A stretch of DNA of 64,000 nucleotides, from assembly GCF_000233695.2 (NCBI RefSeq), contig NZ_CM001488.1:16549-80548 (forward strand), in the 5' to 3' direction. This DNA is from Desulfobacter postgatei 2ac9. Lineage in GTDB: Bacteria; Desulfobacterota; Desulfobacteria; Desulfobacterales; Desulfobacteraceae. Position 1 is the first letter of the stretch; each line of letters begins with the position of its first letter. Under the pieces are notes generated by a model. It was given only the letters and a program-made list of their open reading frames with translations. It was not told where the DNA came from and made no database searches. Positions 7,787-17,008 of this stretch are shown in pieces. A program made the translations under genes and the position numbers.

Positions 7787-9037
7787 TTATTCCATGGACT
7801 CGGCAACGGTCACGGTTCTCTCCCCCAGCATGTTTACATAGGACGCCATTTCATTGTCGTACCATCCATAAATGACTGCCTGGGTGACCTGGATGGCGCA
7901 GACACGATCCTTGATATTTTCCAGCACATCTTTGTCAATGCCCTGCATGTGCTTGGGATTAATGGAAAGGCAGGCCGTGCGGGTATGGGTTTCATGACCC
8001 TCAATGACTGCCGCGGCCCTGGGAGTACCAATGATATCCGAGGAGACGTTCTGTTTCTCTGTAAAGATCAGATAACCGTCGGACTGTTTTTGGGCCGTGT
8101 CTTGATAGATCTGGTTGATCAGGTCCCTTCTGACCGGGGGCTTATCCAGTTCTTCCTGCAGGTTGATGACCAGAATGATCAAAGATCCGGTGGCGGTGGG
8201 GATACGCACGGACTCGGCAATGAAACCGATATTGGCCATTTCCGGGATAACCTGCTGCAATGCCTTGGCCGCACCTGTGGTGGTTAAAATGATGTTATTC
8301 ATGATGGACCGGTTTTTTCTCAGATCGGTTTTTCCGGCTTGGGGCAGACGGTCCAGTACTTGCTGTGAGCCAGTGGCCGCATGAACCGTGGCCATGGATG
8401 CGGAGAGCAAACGATCCACGCCAAACGCATCCATCAATGGCTTGATCATGTGGGCAAGACAAGTGGTGGTGCAGGATGCATTGGAAATCAGACAGTGGCG
8501 CACAGGGTTAAAATCTTTATCGTTGATGCCCATGACCGTGGTGACGGCATCATCGGGAATCACGGCACCTTGTTTGAGTTTAAAGGGTGCAGAGGCAATG
8601 ACTTTCCTGGCCCCTGCCTCCAGGTGTCCGCGGATGGATCCCTTTGGCGCATCTGATTCGAGATTGGGATCAAGAAACTGGCCCGTGGTATCCACCACCA
8701 GCTCCACATTATTCTGCGCCCATGCGATATCTTTTGGATTGCGGTCTGTGGAAAGGATTTTTACTTTTACCCCATTCACCATAAACGTGCCGGAACCGGG
8801 ATCCACATCCGTGATAACGGGTTCTGCCCTAAAGCCGTGTATAAATGCCTCCAGACGACCGTATGTGGAATCCCGTTCAATGTAATGGATGAGATCATCC
8901 ATGCCGGTGCCGACCTCTCTGCCCACATTGATGACGATTTCGTTAAAAAATTTTCTGCCGGCATGGTGCCATAACGTCAGCTTTCCAATTCTTCCAAGTC
9001 CGTTAATGCCCAGGATCTTTGATCTCTCTGTACTCAT
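7787..9037 (-). CDS. gap: Glyceraldehyde-3-phosphate dehydrogenase, long form
   Basis: This 416-aa cytosolic enzyme interconverts glyceraldehyde 3-phosphate and 1,3-bisphosphoglycerate with NAD(P). The Rossmann start is LGINGLGRIGKLTLWHH. The active-site cysteine is in SNASCTTTCLAHMIKPL, and the phosphate-site stretch is TVHAATGSQQVLDRLP. The C-terminal YGWYDNEMASYVNML motif is standard. It is about 80 residues longer than classical GapA. Extra length lies in segments such as HYIERDSTYGRLEAFIHGF and the region around KQKQSDGYLIFTEKQ, placing it with the longer GAPDH branch of anaerobes. It follows the 1410-aa PEP-swivel gene by 15 bases, so the two are probably co-transcribed. The ATG is preceded by GGCAGGAAAT. 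Confidence 0.92.
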   Translation of the reverse strand: MSTERSKILGINGLGRIGKLTLWHHAGRKFFNEIVINVGREVGTGMDDLIHYIERDSTYGRLEAFIHGFRAEPVITDVDPGSGTFMVNGVKVKILSTDRNPKDIAWAQNNVELVVDTTGQFLDPNLESDAPKGSIRGHLEAGARKVIASAPFKLKQGAVIPDDAVTTVMGINDKDFNPVRHCLISNASCTTTCLAHMIKPLMDAFGVDRLLSASMATVHAATGSQQVLDRLPQAGKTDLRKNRSIMNNIILTTTGAAKALQQVIPEMANIGFIAESVRIPTATGSLIILVINLQEELDKPPVRRDLINQIYQDTAQKQSDGYLIFTEKQNVSSDIIGTPRAAAVIEGHETHTRTACLSINPKHMQGIDKDVLENIKDRVCAIQVTQAVIYGWYDNEMASYVNMLGERTVTVAESME

Positions 9038-9052
9038 ATTTCCTGCCTTTTA

Positions 9053-12000
9053 TTAGATTGAGGTTAAATGGTTGCTGATTTTCATCTGTCCCTGGTAGAC
9101 GATGCCTTTATGGCCGTCCAGACTGATGAAATCCCCTGTATTCATTTTTACACCATTGAGCTCACAAAAGCCCGTCTCTTCGTTGCAGACCAGATTTTTA
9201 CACCCCACCACACAGGTTTTGTCAAGATTGTATGCCACCACGGCAGCGTGGGAAGTCAGTCCCCCTCTGGCGGTTAAAATGCCGTCTGCCGCATCAATCT
9301 CCAGGATATCGTCGGGCACGGTGTCATTGCGAATCAAAATCAGGCTGCTGTCGGGATCCTGCCGTCTGAAGCCGTCGATCTCTTCGAGGGAAAATACGAT
9401 TCTGCCGCTCATGGCACCTCCGGACACACCGATTCCCTGGCCTAATTGGATTTTTTCAAGCTTGTCCGGCGCAGCATCAAACCGTTTGACTTTTTTTCTA
9501 TCCCGTAAAGACAGGTCCCTGGCCTGGAGAATAAACACATCTTCAGCCTTTTGCCCCTGAAAGGCAAATTCCATCTCCTGGGGATTCCACCCTTCCTCGT
9601 AAATCAACTGCAGGACAATGGCTTTCAACTTTTTATAAACCAGAGGAAACCGCTCCTCTAAACTGATTTTTTCGTCCCTGCCTTCCATCTCCCTTTGAAG
9701 TTCGGATATGGGCAGGGTTTTCACTAAACCCGATACCACATCTTCCCCCTGGTTGCCAATGGTAAAATCCCCCCACAGGCGGATCGCGTCTCCGGGCAGT
9801 TTGGGGCTGTGGGTAAACACCACCCCGGACCCGGATTCCCTGGATTGGTTGCCGAATACCATGGTCTGAACCGTCGCAGCCGTACCCCAGTCATCGGAGA
9901 TCCCCATGATATTGCGGTAACTTTTGGCCCGTTTGGAGTTCCAGGACGCAAACACCTTTTTAATGGACAAAAATAACTGGTCCATGGGAGATTCCACTAA
10001 TTTGATGCCCTGTTCCAGTAAAAGCTGCTTGTACGCCATGGCCACGTCGCGCATCTGCTCTCCTGTAAAGTACCGTTTGAAGGGGATGTCGGCCTTTTCC
10101 TTATGGTTTTTGATGATGTCGTCAAACCGGTCTCTCTGGATGCCGTAAACCATGCCATAGGCCTGGATAAATCTGCGGTACGAGTCCCATGCAAACCAGG
10201 GGTTTCCCGACTTTTCCGCCAGACTTTCGGCAATTTGTTCATTAATGCCTACGTTTAAAAATGAATCCAGCATCCCGGGCTGTGAAATGGACGATCCCGA
10301 GCGGACAGAGAGCAGCAAAGGATTTTCCGGGTCCCCGAATTTTTTACCTTCGGTCGTTTCAAGCTGCTCAAGCATATCGGCCACCAGCTGCTGGAAATTC
10401 TTTGATGCCGGAATGTAGTTGTCAATGAGATCCAGACACTTGAACACCTCGGTGGTGATGATGAACCCGTTGGGGACTTTAATCCCCAGGCGCTTAAGTT
10501 CGATCAGGTTCAACCCCTTATTTCCCAGATAGATGATATTGTTGCTGAACAGTTCCCCGGCGTCAATGGAGCAGATCGCTGCCTTTGGGTCGTAGTTGAG
10601 AAGGGTTGACAGTTCTTTCTGGGTCAGCCGTTCGGATTGGCGGAACAGGGTATTTAAAATCCGGTTTAAAAATACATCCAGCTGCTGGAGCCCAAGGGAT
10701 GTGGCAATTCTGTCCCGGAAAAAAATATCCGCCACCCGCTGGTCCAGTTTTTTTGCCATTTTGACAGCGGTCGGTGTGTTGGGCATATTGGCCCCTGAAC
10801 CGAATCCTTCCGGCTGGTATTTTTCAAGTATATTTTCCCGGCCGATACGGTTGTCCAGATTGCTCAGATTCAGGGAGTGCAGGTTGTTGAAATGGTCGTT
10901 TACCGCATCGGCAACCGCCCTGGTAAATCCCTTGAAAATGTCCAGGTACTGGGTAAATGAGCAGGTGGTGATATTAATGGCGTATTTTAAGAATTCCAGC
11001 TGGGTATCCAGCTTGTTGGATACAATGCCGTCCAGGGCCAGGGCCTGGCGGAAAAGCTTAAGAACGGCAAAGATCTTCACAAAGGTGGGTTTGGTGATCA
11101 ATCGCAGGTCAATGCTGTTGATCAAATTCTCAAACAGTACATTGATAATGCTTTCAAGTCTTAAAGTCATGCCCAGGGCATCAAATTTGGCTTCACTGTA
11201 TGACCCGTACATGGACGGGATGTCAACGGCAATGTGACGCTTGTGGTAAATGGATTCGTTTACGGTAAATTTTTCCTTGGACAAAATAATGTTTTTCAGC
11301 TCCGCCATATAGGACAAAAGTCCCCCGATCCTGCTTTCCAGATCGGTCTCTTCAAGGGCATGGAGGATGCTCTTGGGGTCGGGCAGGCCCTGGGATATAT
11401 GGGAATTGACATAGTTTGCAAGATCCAGGTTTTCCATGCCGTATTTTTCATTGAGCAGGGCGTAGAACCGGATCATCAGTTTAACCCGTTCCCTGTCCAG
11501 ATCTGTCGCGTTTTCTGCCTTGTCAATGATGGCCTCAATGTCGGCTTTGCGGACGCCAAGCAAATCAGCCGGTGTGTGCAGCTTATTGCGGGCCAGGGTG
11601 CGGAACACGGCATGGGGACCGTCAATGTATTTTCCGCAGGTTGAGATCTCATCATAGATGGACGGGGGCAGATAGGGTTTAAGCGGTGTTTTATCCAGGG
11701 TTTTCCAGAACATCATCACTTCCCGGATAAAGTCCACGATCCTTGATGAGCTTTCCACATGGGATTGTTTGCGCAGGAAATGGACCAGCCGGTCCCTGCG
11801 GAAAACCAATTCATCCAGGCGGGTGGAAATATCCCGAAGCTCCCCTTCTGCACCGATCTCATTGAAAAAGGTGGGAAGCAGCCGGGCCAGTTGTTTGACC
11901 AGATTATACACCGGTGCGATGTCGGCATTTAAGAATGTGGTAATATCCCGGGGGAACAGATCCGTATCCCGGATAAACACGCCGCCCACGGCCAGTGAGG

Positions 12001-13285
12001 TGATCAATGCGGAGAGCAGGCGTTTGGATTTTTTCGGGTGCCTGGCCACCAGGGTTAGAAATACCCGGATATTTTTCACATGGGCCACATTGCATTTGAT
12101 CTGCCAGTCTTCTCCGGTTCCTGAGATATCCGGGAACTGAAATCCATGGTCCACGGCCCGGTCAATGAAATGGTTGATCAGCTCAATTTCGTCGGTATTG
12201 TATACGGCATCCCCGATTTTATGAATGCATTCCAGCACGGTTTCCGGATACCGTCCCTTGTGCTCTTTGAGCAGGGCAAAGGTCTGGTCAACAATGACGA
12301 TGTCTTTTTTATAATCCCCCCGTTCTCCGATCAGGGTGATCAGGGTGCGGTGAATATCTCCCAACGCTTCCCTGTGTATGATGGAAAGCCCGGGTGAATG
12401 AATAATATAGAATAGAAAGGTCAGTTTAACATATTTTCCATAGATTTTTTCCGGGGCAAAAGAAAAAATCTGCCGGGGGATCTCCCTGAACCGTTTGATA
12501 TGGTCCCTGTGTCCGGTCAGTTCCATTAAAGCGGACATGGTTTTCATGTCATCGGCCGGAAGGGTTTTTATCTGCGCCAGGGTCTGTTGCTCTTTTTGAA
12601 TCTTTTCCCGGGATATCGGGTTTAAAAGCGTGAGCATATCCGGTCCGCCGCGCCACTCATCTATATTGTTTTTCATCCAGGCCACAGGGTCTTCCTGGCA
12701 GAGCCAGAATTCAAAAGAGACCTCAAAAAAGCGAATTAAAAATCTATTTAAGGCAGATCGTAAATTTGGGTCGTCAGGGAGTGCCTTTTTTTGGATCATC
12801 AGCCTGACCATGACGTCCGGCTGGTAATAGGCGTTGACAAAGAATAAGAAATCAGACTCCTTGAGGGCTAAAATACGGTCAATTTCTTGGGTCAGTGTTC
12901 GATTGAATACATGAAGGCCTTGTGCACCGGATTTGGCGATATAATGCAAAACCTGCATGAGATTGTCTGCGGCACTGGATTTGATTTCAGGATCCGATAT
13001 GGATTCAAATGCCGTGTTAAAAATATCACAAAGCAAATCAAGCGCCTTTGGTCCATTGGGCTCACTGCCGTACAAATGAAAATGGTGAAGGGAAAAATGC
13101 CGGGACTCGGTGACAATGAAGGCCCAGTTCCGGTAGGGATGGGACAGTTCCTTTAAAAAGGTTTCCAGGCGGTTGACAATACCCACATATCCTTTAAAAA
13201 AGTCAAGAAGCAGAAGATACCGTTCATCAATGGTGACGTCTGCCCGGGTATCTGAAAGGTTGACTTCAAGGGCTTTTGATTTCAC
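9053..13285 (-). CDS. 1410-aa PEP/pyruvate-binding swivelling-His protein
   Basis: This giant protein has a C-terminal third like PEP synthase or pyruvate phosphate dikinase. The ATP-grasp part starts at about 910 (YLGNKGLNLIELKRLGIKVP, then NGFIITTEVF), with LLSVRSGSSISQPGMLDSFL, FGNQSRESGSGVVFTHSP and MEFAFQGQKAEDVFILQARD. The mobile phosphohistidine domain is GGLTSHAAVVAYNLDKTCVV, with the catalytic His at about 1346. The chain ends about 64 residues later, so the C-terminal PEP/pyruvate TIM barrel of true PpsA/PpdK is absent. The N-terminal 900 residues are helical and unlike known catalytic domains. The protein may transfer phosphate from ATP to an acceptor other than pyruvate, as glucan water dikinase does, or need a partner. 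It is the first gene of an operon with GAPDH. Confidence 0.75.
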   Translation of the reverse strand: MKSKALEVNLSDTRADVTIDERYLLLLDFFKGYVGIVNRLETFLKELSHPYRNWAFIVTESRHFSLHHFHLYGSEPNGPKALDLLCDIFNTAFESISDPEIKSSAADNLMQVLHYIAKSGAQGLHVFNRTLTQEIDRILALKESDFLFFVNAYYQPDVMVRLMIQKKALPDDPNLRSALNRFLIRFFEVSFEFWLCQEDPVAWMKNNIDEWRGGPDMLTLLNPISREKIQKEQQTLAQIKTLPADDMKTMSALMELTGHRDHIKRFREIPRQIFSFAPEKIYGKYVKLTFLFYIIHSPGLSIIHREALGDIHRTLITLIGERGDYKKDIVIVDQTFALLKEHKGRYPETVLECIHKIGDAVYNTDEIELINHFIDRAVDHGFQFPDISGTGEDWQIKCNVAHVKNIRVFLTLVARHPKKSKRLLSALITSLAVGGVFIRDTDLFPRDITTFLNADIAPVYNLVKQLARLLPTFFNEIGAEGELRDISTRLDELVFRRDRLVHFLRKQSHVESSSRIVDFIREVMMFWKTLDKTPLKPYLPPSIYDEISTCGKYIDGPHAVFRTLARNKLHTPADLLGVRKADIEAIIDKAENATDLDRERVKLMIRFYALLNEKYGMENLDLANYVNSHISQGLPDPKSILHALEETDLESRIGGLLSYMAELKNIILSKEKFTVNESIYHKRHIAVDIPSMYGSYSEAKFDALGMTLRLESIINVLFENLINSIDLRLITKPTFVKIFAVLKLFRQALALDGIVSNKLDTQLEFLKYAINITTCSFTQYLDIFKGFTRAVADAVNDHFNNLHSLNLSNLDNRIGRENILEKYQPEGFGSGANMPNTPTAVKMAKKLDQRVADIFFRDRIATSLGLQQLDVFLNRILNTLFRQSERLTQKELSTLLNYDPKAAICSIDAGELFSNNIIYLGNKGLNLIELKRLGIKVPNGFIITTEVFKCLDLIDNYIPASKNFQQLVADMLEQLETTEGKKFGDPENPLLLSVRSGSSISQPGMLDSFLNVGINEQIAESLAEKSGNPWFAWDSYRRFIQAYGMVYGIQRDRFDDIIKNHKEKADIPFKRYFTGEQMRDVAMAYKQLLLEQGIKLVESPMDQLFLSIKKVFASWNSKRAKSYRNIMGISDDWGTAATVQTMVFGNQSRESGSGVVFTHSPKLPGDAIRLWGDFTIGNQGEDVVSGLVKTLPISELQREMEGRDEKISLEERFPLVYKKLKAIVLQLIYEEGWNPQEMEFAFQGQKAEDVFILQARDLSLRDRKKVKRFDAAPDKLEKIQLGQGIGVSGGAMSGRIVFSLEEIDGFRRQDPDSSLILIRNDTVPDDILEIDAADGILTARGGLTSHAAVVAYNLDKTCVVGCKNLVCNEETGFCELNGVKMNTGDFISLDGHKGIVYQGQMKISNHLTSI

Positions 13286-13539
13286 AGAAATGACCTCTTT
13301 ATTCTTTATTAAATGGTGGAAAAAGCTTTTTTTAAATTAAAATACGTTAGTCTATCATGGCCGCGCAGGTTTGTAACCTAAGTTTTAAATCTCTGCCTTG
13401 ACACAGGTTCCGGCTTGCTTATCTTAACCGACTCTTATAATATAAGATCACTATCTATCGAAACCGTATTCAATTGAAAATTAAAATCTAAACCGGTTTT
13501 TTTAAATCTGGTGAACATTTAATGTGAGGAGTAAGAAAC
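13286..13539. promoter_or_regulatory. Divergent promoter region
   Basis: This AT-rich spacer separates the minus-strand PEP-swivel gene from the plus-strand SLOG-like gene. A TATAAT at 13436-13441 is a candidate -10 box for the rightward gene, but its -35 (CTTGCT, 13414-13419) is poor. A good TTGACA at 13398-13403 is not at the right distance from it. The rightward start has GTGAGGAGT upstream. Confidence 0.35.
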
Positions 13540-14091
13540 ATGAATAATGATCCGTCTCAATTTACACTGTACAGCGGCGGGCACAGAGGCGCTGAAGCCG
13601 AATTTGGAAAACTTGCAGAGAAATACGGCGTCAAGGAGGTGAATTTTTCCTTTGAGGGCCATACGATTGAAAGGGATACAGGCATACGGATGCTGAACCA
13701 GGAGGCGCTTGAAAAAGGGAATATCTCAATGGATATTGTCTCGGCCCGTCTGGGCAGATCCTTTTCAAAAGGCAATAAAATCAGAAAGGTTATCCAGTCC
13801 ATTTTTCATATGGTCAATAACGGATACCAGGTTTTTGCCGTGGGGTGGATCCTGCCGGACAAGACCGTTAAGGGCGGCACCGGATGGGGTGTGGAGTTGG
13901 GCAAACTGTTCAACCGTCCGGTTTTTGTCTATGAACAGGACAGGAAGGCCTGGTTTTCCTGGGTGAATAATGAATGGCAGATGGCCACCCCCGTGATTCA
14001 TCATAAAAACTTTGCAGGAACAGGTACCCGGAATCTTACCGACGATGCTGCCGCTGCAATGCAGGACCTATTCGAGCGCAGTTTCAAATAG
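13540..14091 (+). CDS. SLOG/LOG-like Rossmannoid protein of unknown ligand
   Basis: This 183-aa soluble protein resembles nucleotide-binding SLOG-fold proteins. It starts with a glycine-rich turn FTLYSGGHRGAEAEFGKLAE, and has a central helix-strand segment ending in FHMVNNGYQVFAVGWILPDK. A second glycine motif, GGTGWGVELGKLFNRPVFVY, is the usual SLOG ligand-site pattern, followed by FSWVNNEWQ and a C-terminal FAGTGTRNLTDDAAAAMQDL. Related small proteins are annotated only as hypothetical, so no function is assigned. Cytokinin LOG enzymes and the sensor subunits of some conflict systems share the fold. It is monocistronic, has a good GAGGAG site and is followed by a long hairpin. The assignment to the fold is by motif reading only. 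Confidence 0.6.
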   Translation: MNNDPSQFTLYSGGHRGAEAEFGKLAEKYGVKEVNFSFEGHTIERDTGIRMLNQEALEKGNISMDIVSARLGRSFSKGNKIRKVIQSIFHMVNNGYQVFAVGWILPDKTVKGGTGWGVELGKLFNRPVFVYEQDRKAWFSWVNNEWQMATPVIHHKNFAGTGTRNLTDDAAAAMQDLFERSFK

Positions 14092-14101
14092 CGTGTGTAT
14101 G

Positions 14102-14139
14102 GCAGAAAAATTTGTAATACTGATTGCAAATTTTTCTGC
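14102..14139 (+). terminator. 13-bp perfect hairpin after the SLOG-like gene
   Basis: GCAGAAAAATTTG (14102-14114) and CAAATTTTTCTGC (14127-14139) are exact reverse complements across a 12-base loop, 10 bases after the stop codon. The stem is long but AT-rich and lacks a clean T run after it. A second hairpin with arms CTGTCCT/AGGACAG follows at 14201-14232. Confidence 0.5.
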
Positions 14140-14319
14140 GCTTTGCACCTGGGCAACTTTATCTAAACGGGAGATTAGATATTGTGGCTCATTTTAAATC
14201 CTGTCCTAAAATTGCGACCAAAAACAGGACAGAGAATTCATGTGCAATGGTCAAGAAGCCTGAAAAATAGGGAAAGACCAGGAAGCCGAATTAATGGCCT
14301 CCCCCCAAATCCGTTATAA

Positions 14320-16929
14320 TCAGGATTTTGCAAGCACAACGTTTTGTATATCGGTATCAATTTTTTTTCGGTAGCGGGTGATGGCCGATTCGTTGGACAT
14401 AATCATATCCAGCTGACGGGTGTGCATGATCAGATACCCAAGGATGTTTAACCGCTCCGTCATAAAGTCCATTTCATATCCCTCGACCCTTGCCACAAGG
14501 CTGTCTTCACGGACTTCGACCCTGAAAAGGTGTTCAGTCAGGATATCTGCAATAAACTGGATGCGCCTGATCCGGCGACGTGTATCTGCAGCGCCGCCTT
14601 TAAACCGGAAGCTGATATAGTTTTCTAAAGCCCTTTCACTGACCAGGGCTTCGGTGATGGAAAAATGGTACCCCAGGCGGGAGGAAAAACTGCAGAAATT
14701 CTTTGAAATCATAAAATAATTACGTTCCGTATAGGCCGACTTCATGCCGGGTTCCAGTGCCCTGTTTGTCGTGGACTGGAACATCACGGCCGCCAACCCC
14801 TTATGGTCAATGGGCGGCGGGCCTGCCCAGGGAACAGCGATGATTCCGTCCCAGAGGGCCATCATGGGGATGGATGATATATTTTCCAGCCGGATGTACT
14901 TATCATGGGTATCTTCTTTAAACCCGTCATCCAGGTTTAAAATCCACCATTGCATGGGGACTTTATAGAAGAGCTGTTTACTGGACCGTTCCGAAAAATC
15001 ATGATCCTTGCCGAAACTGAACATTTCCTCCACGGATTTTTCATGGGCAAACCGGGTGATATCATGAAGGGTTCTGCAATTTTCCGGCTTGAAATCAGGA
15101 GAATACGGATCAAGGAGATTGAGCGGAACAACATACCTGCTGAGGCGAAGAAGGATATTGTAGACCGGACCTATCTCAAAGCTGGTCTTTCCAGTCATCA
15201 CCTCCTGAGCCGGGAGATCTATTTTCCCTTTGTAGATACACACCCGGCTGCTGTCCACCGTAATCTCATCACCGGTTTTCAGTAACGTGCAAACGTTTTT
15301 AATTCCGAATATGGCCGGGACATTGAATTCTCTTGCCACATTGGCCAAGTGGCCGGCAAAGGTACCATGCTCGCTAAGGATCGCAGATGCCTTATTGAGC
15401 AGCGAGGCCCAGATCGGCAAGGCCTGGCTGACAACGAGGATTCCATGATTCGGAAAATTCGACATATTGTCCGGACTGTTCAGGATGAATACTTCACCAC
15501 TGACAGCGCCCGGAAAGATGGTCGTCCCGCCTGAGGCCAGAATATTTCTTCCTGCCTCCTGAACAGTGTCTTCCGGAATGTTATGCCTGTGGGCTTCCAT
15601 CTGCTGAAGCGGTCGGGATTGAAGGATATAAATGCTTCCGGACTGATCAATGGCCCATTCAACATCCTGAGGCGATCCGTAATATCCTTCAATCCGGATG
15701 GCCAGGTCTGTCAGCTCCAATATCTCTGCATCACTGATGGAAGGCTGATCCTTAGTTTCATTGGTATTTTCAAAACGGCAGACCCCGGTGTCAGCATTAC
15801 ACAGAAAGCGAGTTCCTTTTTCCTTAATGTCTTTAAATGAAATCCGTGGGGACAAATCCCGGGTAACCGTAAAAAGATCACAGTCCACACTTCCGTCAAC
15901 AACAGCCTTGGGAAGCCCCCATGATGAGTTGATAAATATTGAATCATCCCCTGCATCAAGCGGATTCCGGGTGTACATCACACCACCTGAACGTGCATCC
16001 ACCATGCTGATACAACCCGCACTCATGAAGATGTCCTCATCACGGATCCCTTTGTTAAGGCGGTAAGTGATGGCTGTGAAGCTGTATTTACTTGCAATGA
16101 CATCTTTGTATTTTTGTGAGAGCTCCTCCTTGCGGACATTGAGTTCAGACCGATATTGTCCGGCAAAAGAATTTGCGGCGGAATCCTCTCCCATGGCACT
16201 GCTCCTGAGGGCGACAGAAAATGACCTTGAGCCCATTTCCAGCTCAAGGTCATGATAAGCCTTATGAATTTCGTTTTCAAGAATCTCGGGAAGGGGGGAT
16301 TCAATGATCAGTTTCTGAATATCTTTGCTTAAGGCAAAAAGAGCGTCCATATCCGTTATATCGGTAGAAACAAATCGCCGGTTAATCTCGGTTTGAAGAG
16401 AGTTATGTTCCAGGAAATAGTCATAAGCCCTAGCGGTAATGGTAAAACCGGGAGGCACCTTCAGTTTGACAAGATTTAGAATTTCTCCGAGGTTTGCCAT
16501 TTTACTGCCCACCAGATCTGTCTTGGTAAGGTCTATAGACGATATCGGGATAATGAACCGTTCATCTTTACTTTCTTTTTTTTGCTCAATAATCTGTTCG
16601 ATGTTCAGGCAGATGTCATCAAACTGTTTATAAAGTGCGTTATATTTTCCACCACTGAGCTGTTCCAGATTTTTAAGCAGCCGAAGAAGACTTACCGTAA
16701 TGGCAGTGCTTTTGCTCCTAATAAACGAGGTGCCAAAAGGCCTCTTGAGTGAAAGGGCCTGTTCGATTTCCGTCATGATCTCCAATGCCCTGTTGTTGGC
16801 ATTCAAAAGCATTTTGAAATGATGATACCGTTCCTGAAATTCTACTCTCAGGGTTTCGGCATCCGGCCCCGTGTCAGGTGGTCCGGGTTTTGAAAAAAAA
16901 TTTTTGAAAAAAGAGATAAGTTTTTTCAT
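14320..16929 (-). CDS. 869-aa PEP-swivel protein with ATP-grasp and phospho-His domains
   Basis: A PpsA-like core sits between unusual ends. Residues 1-120 are helical with a hydrophobic, basic start (MKKLISFFKNFFSK) that may touch the membrane. The ATP-grasp domain runs about 125-440: VGSKMANLGEILNL, VPPGFTITARAYDYFL, ALRSSAMGEDSAANSFAGQY, and VEWAIDQSGSIYILQSRP. The swivelling domain has HGTFAGHLANVAREFNVPAI, placing the catalytic His at 527, with Gly replacing the usual Ser before it. The last 300 residues are not a PEP TIM barrel: they contain FYKVPMQWWILNLDDGFK and ALWDGIIAVPWAGPPP and are unassigned. So it can probably autophosphorylate from ATP, but the acceptor is unknown. It is downstream of a receiver protein, a TauE/SafE transporter and a membrane protein, with a strong hairpin in between. 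Confidence 0.75.
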   Translation of the reverse strand: MKKLISFFKNFFSKPGPPDTGPDAETLRVEFQERYHHFKMLLNANNRALEIMTEIEQALSLKRPFGTSFIRSKSTAITVSLLRLLKNLEQLSGGKYNALYKQFDDICLNIEQIIEQKKESKDERFIIPISSIDLTKTDLVGSKMANLGEILNLVKLKVPPGFTITARAYDYFLEHNSLQTEINRRFVSTDITDMDALFALSKDIQKLIIESPLPEILENEIHKAYHDLELEMGSRSFSVALRSSAMGEDSAANSFAGQYRSELNVRKEELSQKYKDVIASKYSFTAITYRLNKGIRDEDIFMSAGCISMVDARSGGVMYTRNPLDAGDDSIFINSSWGLPKAVVDGSVDCDLFTVTRDLSPRISFKDIKEKGTRFLCNADTGVCRFENTNETKDQPSISDAEILELTDLAIRIEGYYGSPQDVEWAIDQSGSIYILQSRPLQQMEAHRHNIPEDTVQEAGRNILASGGTTIFPGAVSGEVFILNSPDNMSNFPNHGILVVSQALPIWASLLNKASAILSEHGTFAGHLANVAREFNVPAIFGIKNVCTLLKTGDEITVDSSRVCIYKGKIDLPAQEVMTGKTSFEIGPVYNILLRLSRYVVPLNLLDPYSPDFKPENCRTLHDITRFAHEKSVEEMFSFGKDHDFSERSSKQLFYKVPMQWWILNLDDGFKEDTHDKYIRLENISSIPMMALWDGIIAVPWAGPPPIDHKGLAAVMFQSTTNRALEPGMKSAYTERNYFMISKNFCSFSSRLGYHFSITEALVSERALENYISFRFKGGAADTRRRIRRIQFIADILTEHLFRVEVREDSLVARVEGYEMDFMTERLNILGYLIMHTRQLDMIMSNESAITRYRKKIDTDIQNVVLAKS

Positions 16930-16940
16930 TGGCTTTGTGG

Positions 16941-16974
16941 TTTCCGGTGCCGATCACGCGATCGGCACCGGAAA
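16941..16974. terminator. 15-bp perfect GC-rich hairpin between operon genes
   Basis: TTTCCGGTGCCGATC (16941-16955), the loop ACGC, then GATCGGCACCGGAAA (16960-16974). It lies between the 229-aa membrane protein gene and the PEP-swivel gene, both on the minus strand. There is no T run on either side, so it may act as an attenuator, a message-stability stem or a processing site rather than a full terminator. Confidence 0.55.
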
Positions 16975-17008
16975 CTTTTACAGTGTCATTGGGGGCAGGA
17001 AGACAGAA

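Noticed and set aside
9102-9560. 152-codon plus ORF opposite the PEP-swivel gene
   Set aside because: Antisense shadow of an intact coding region.
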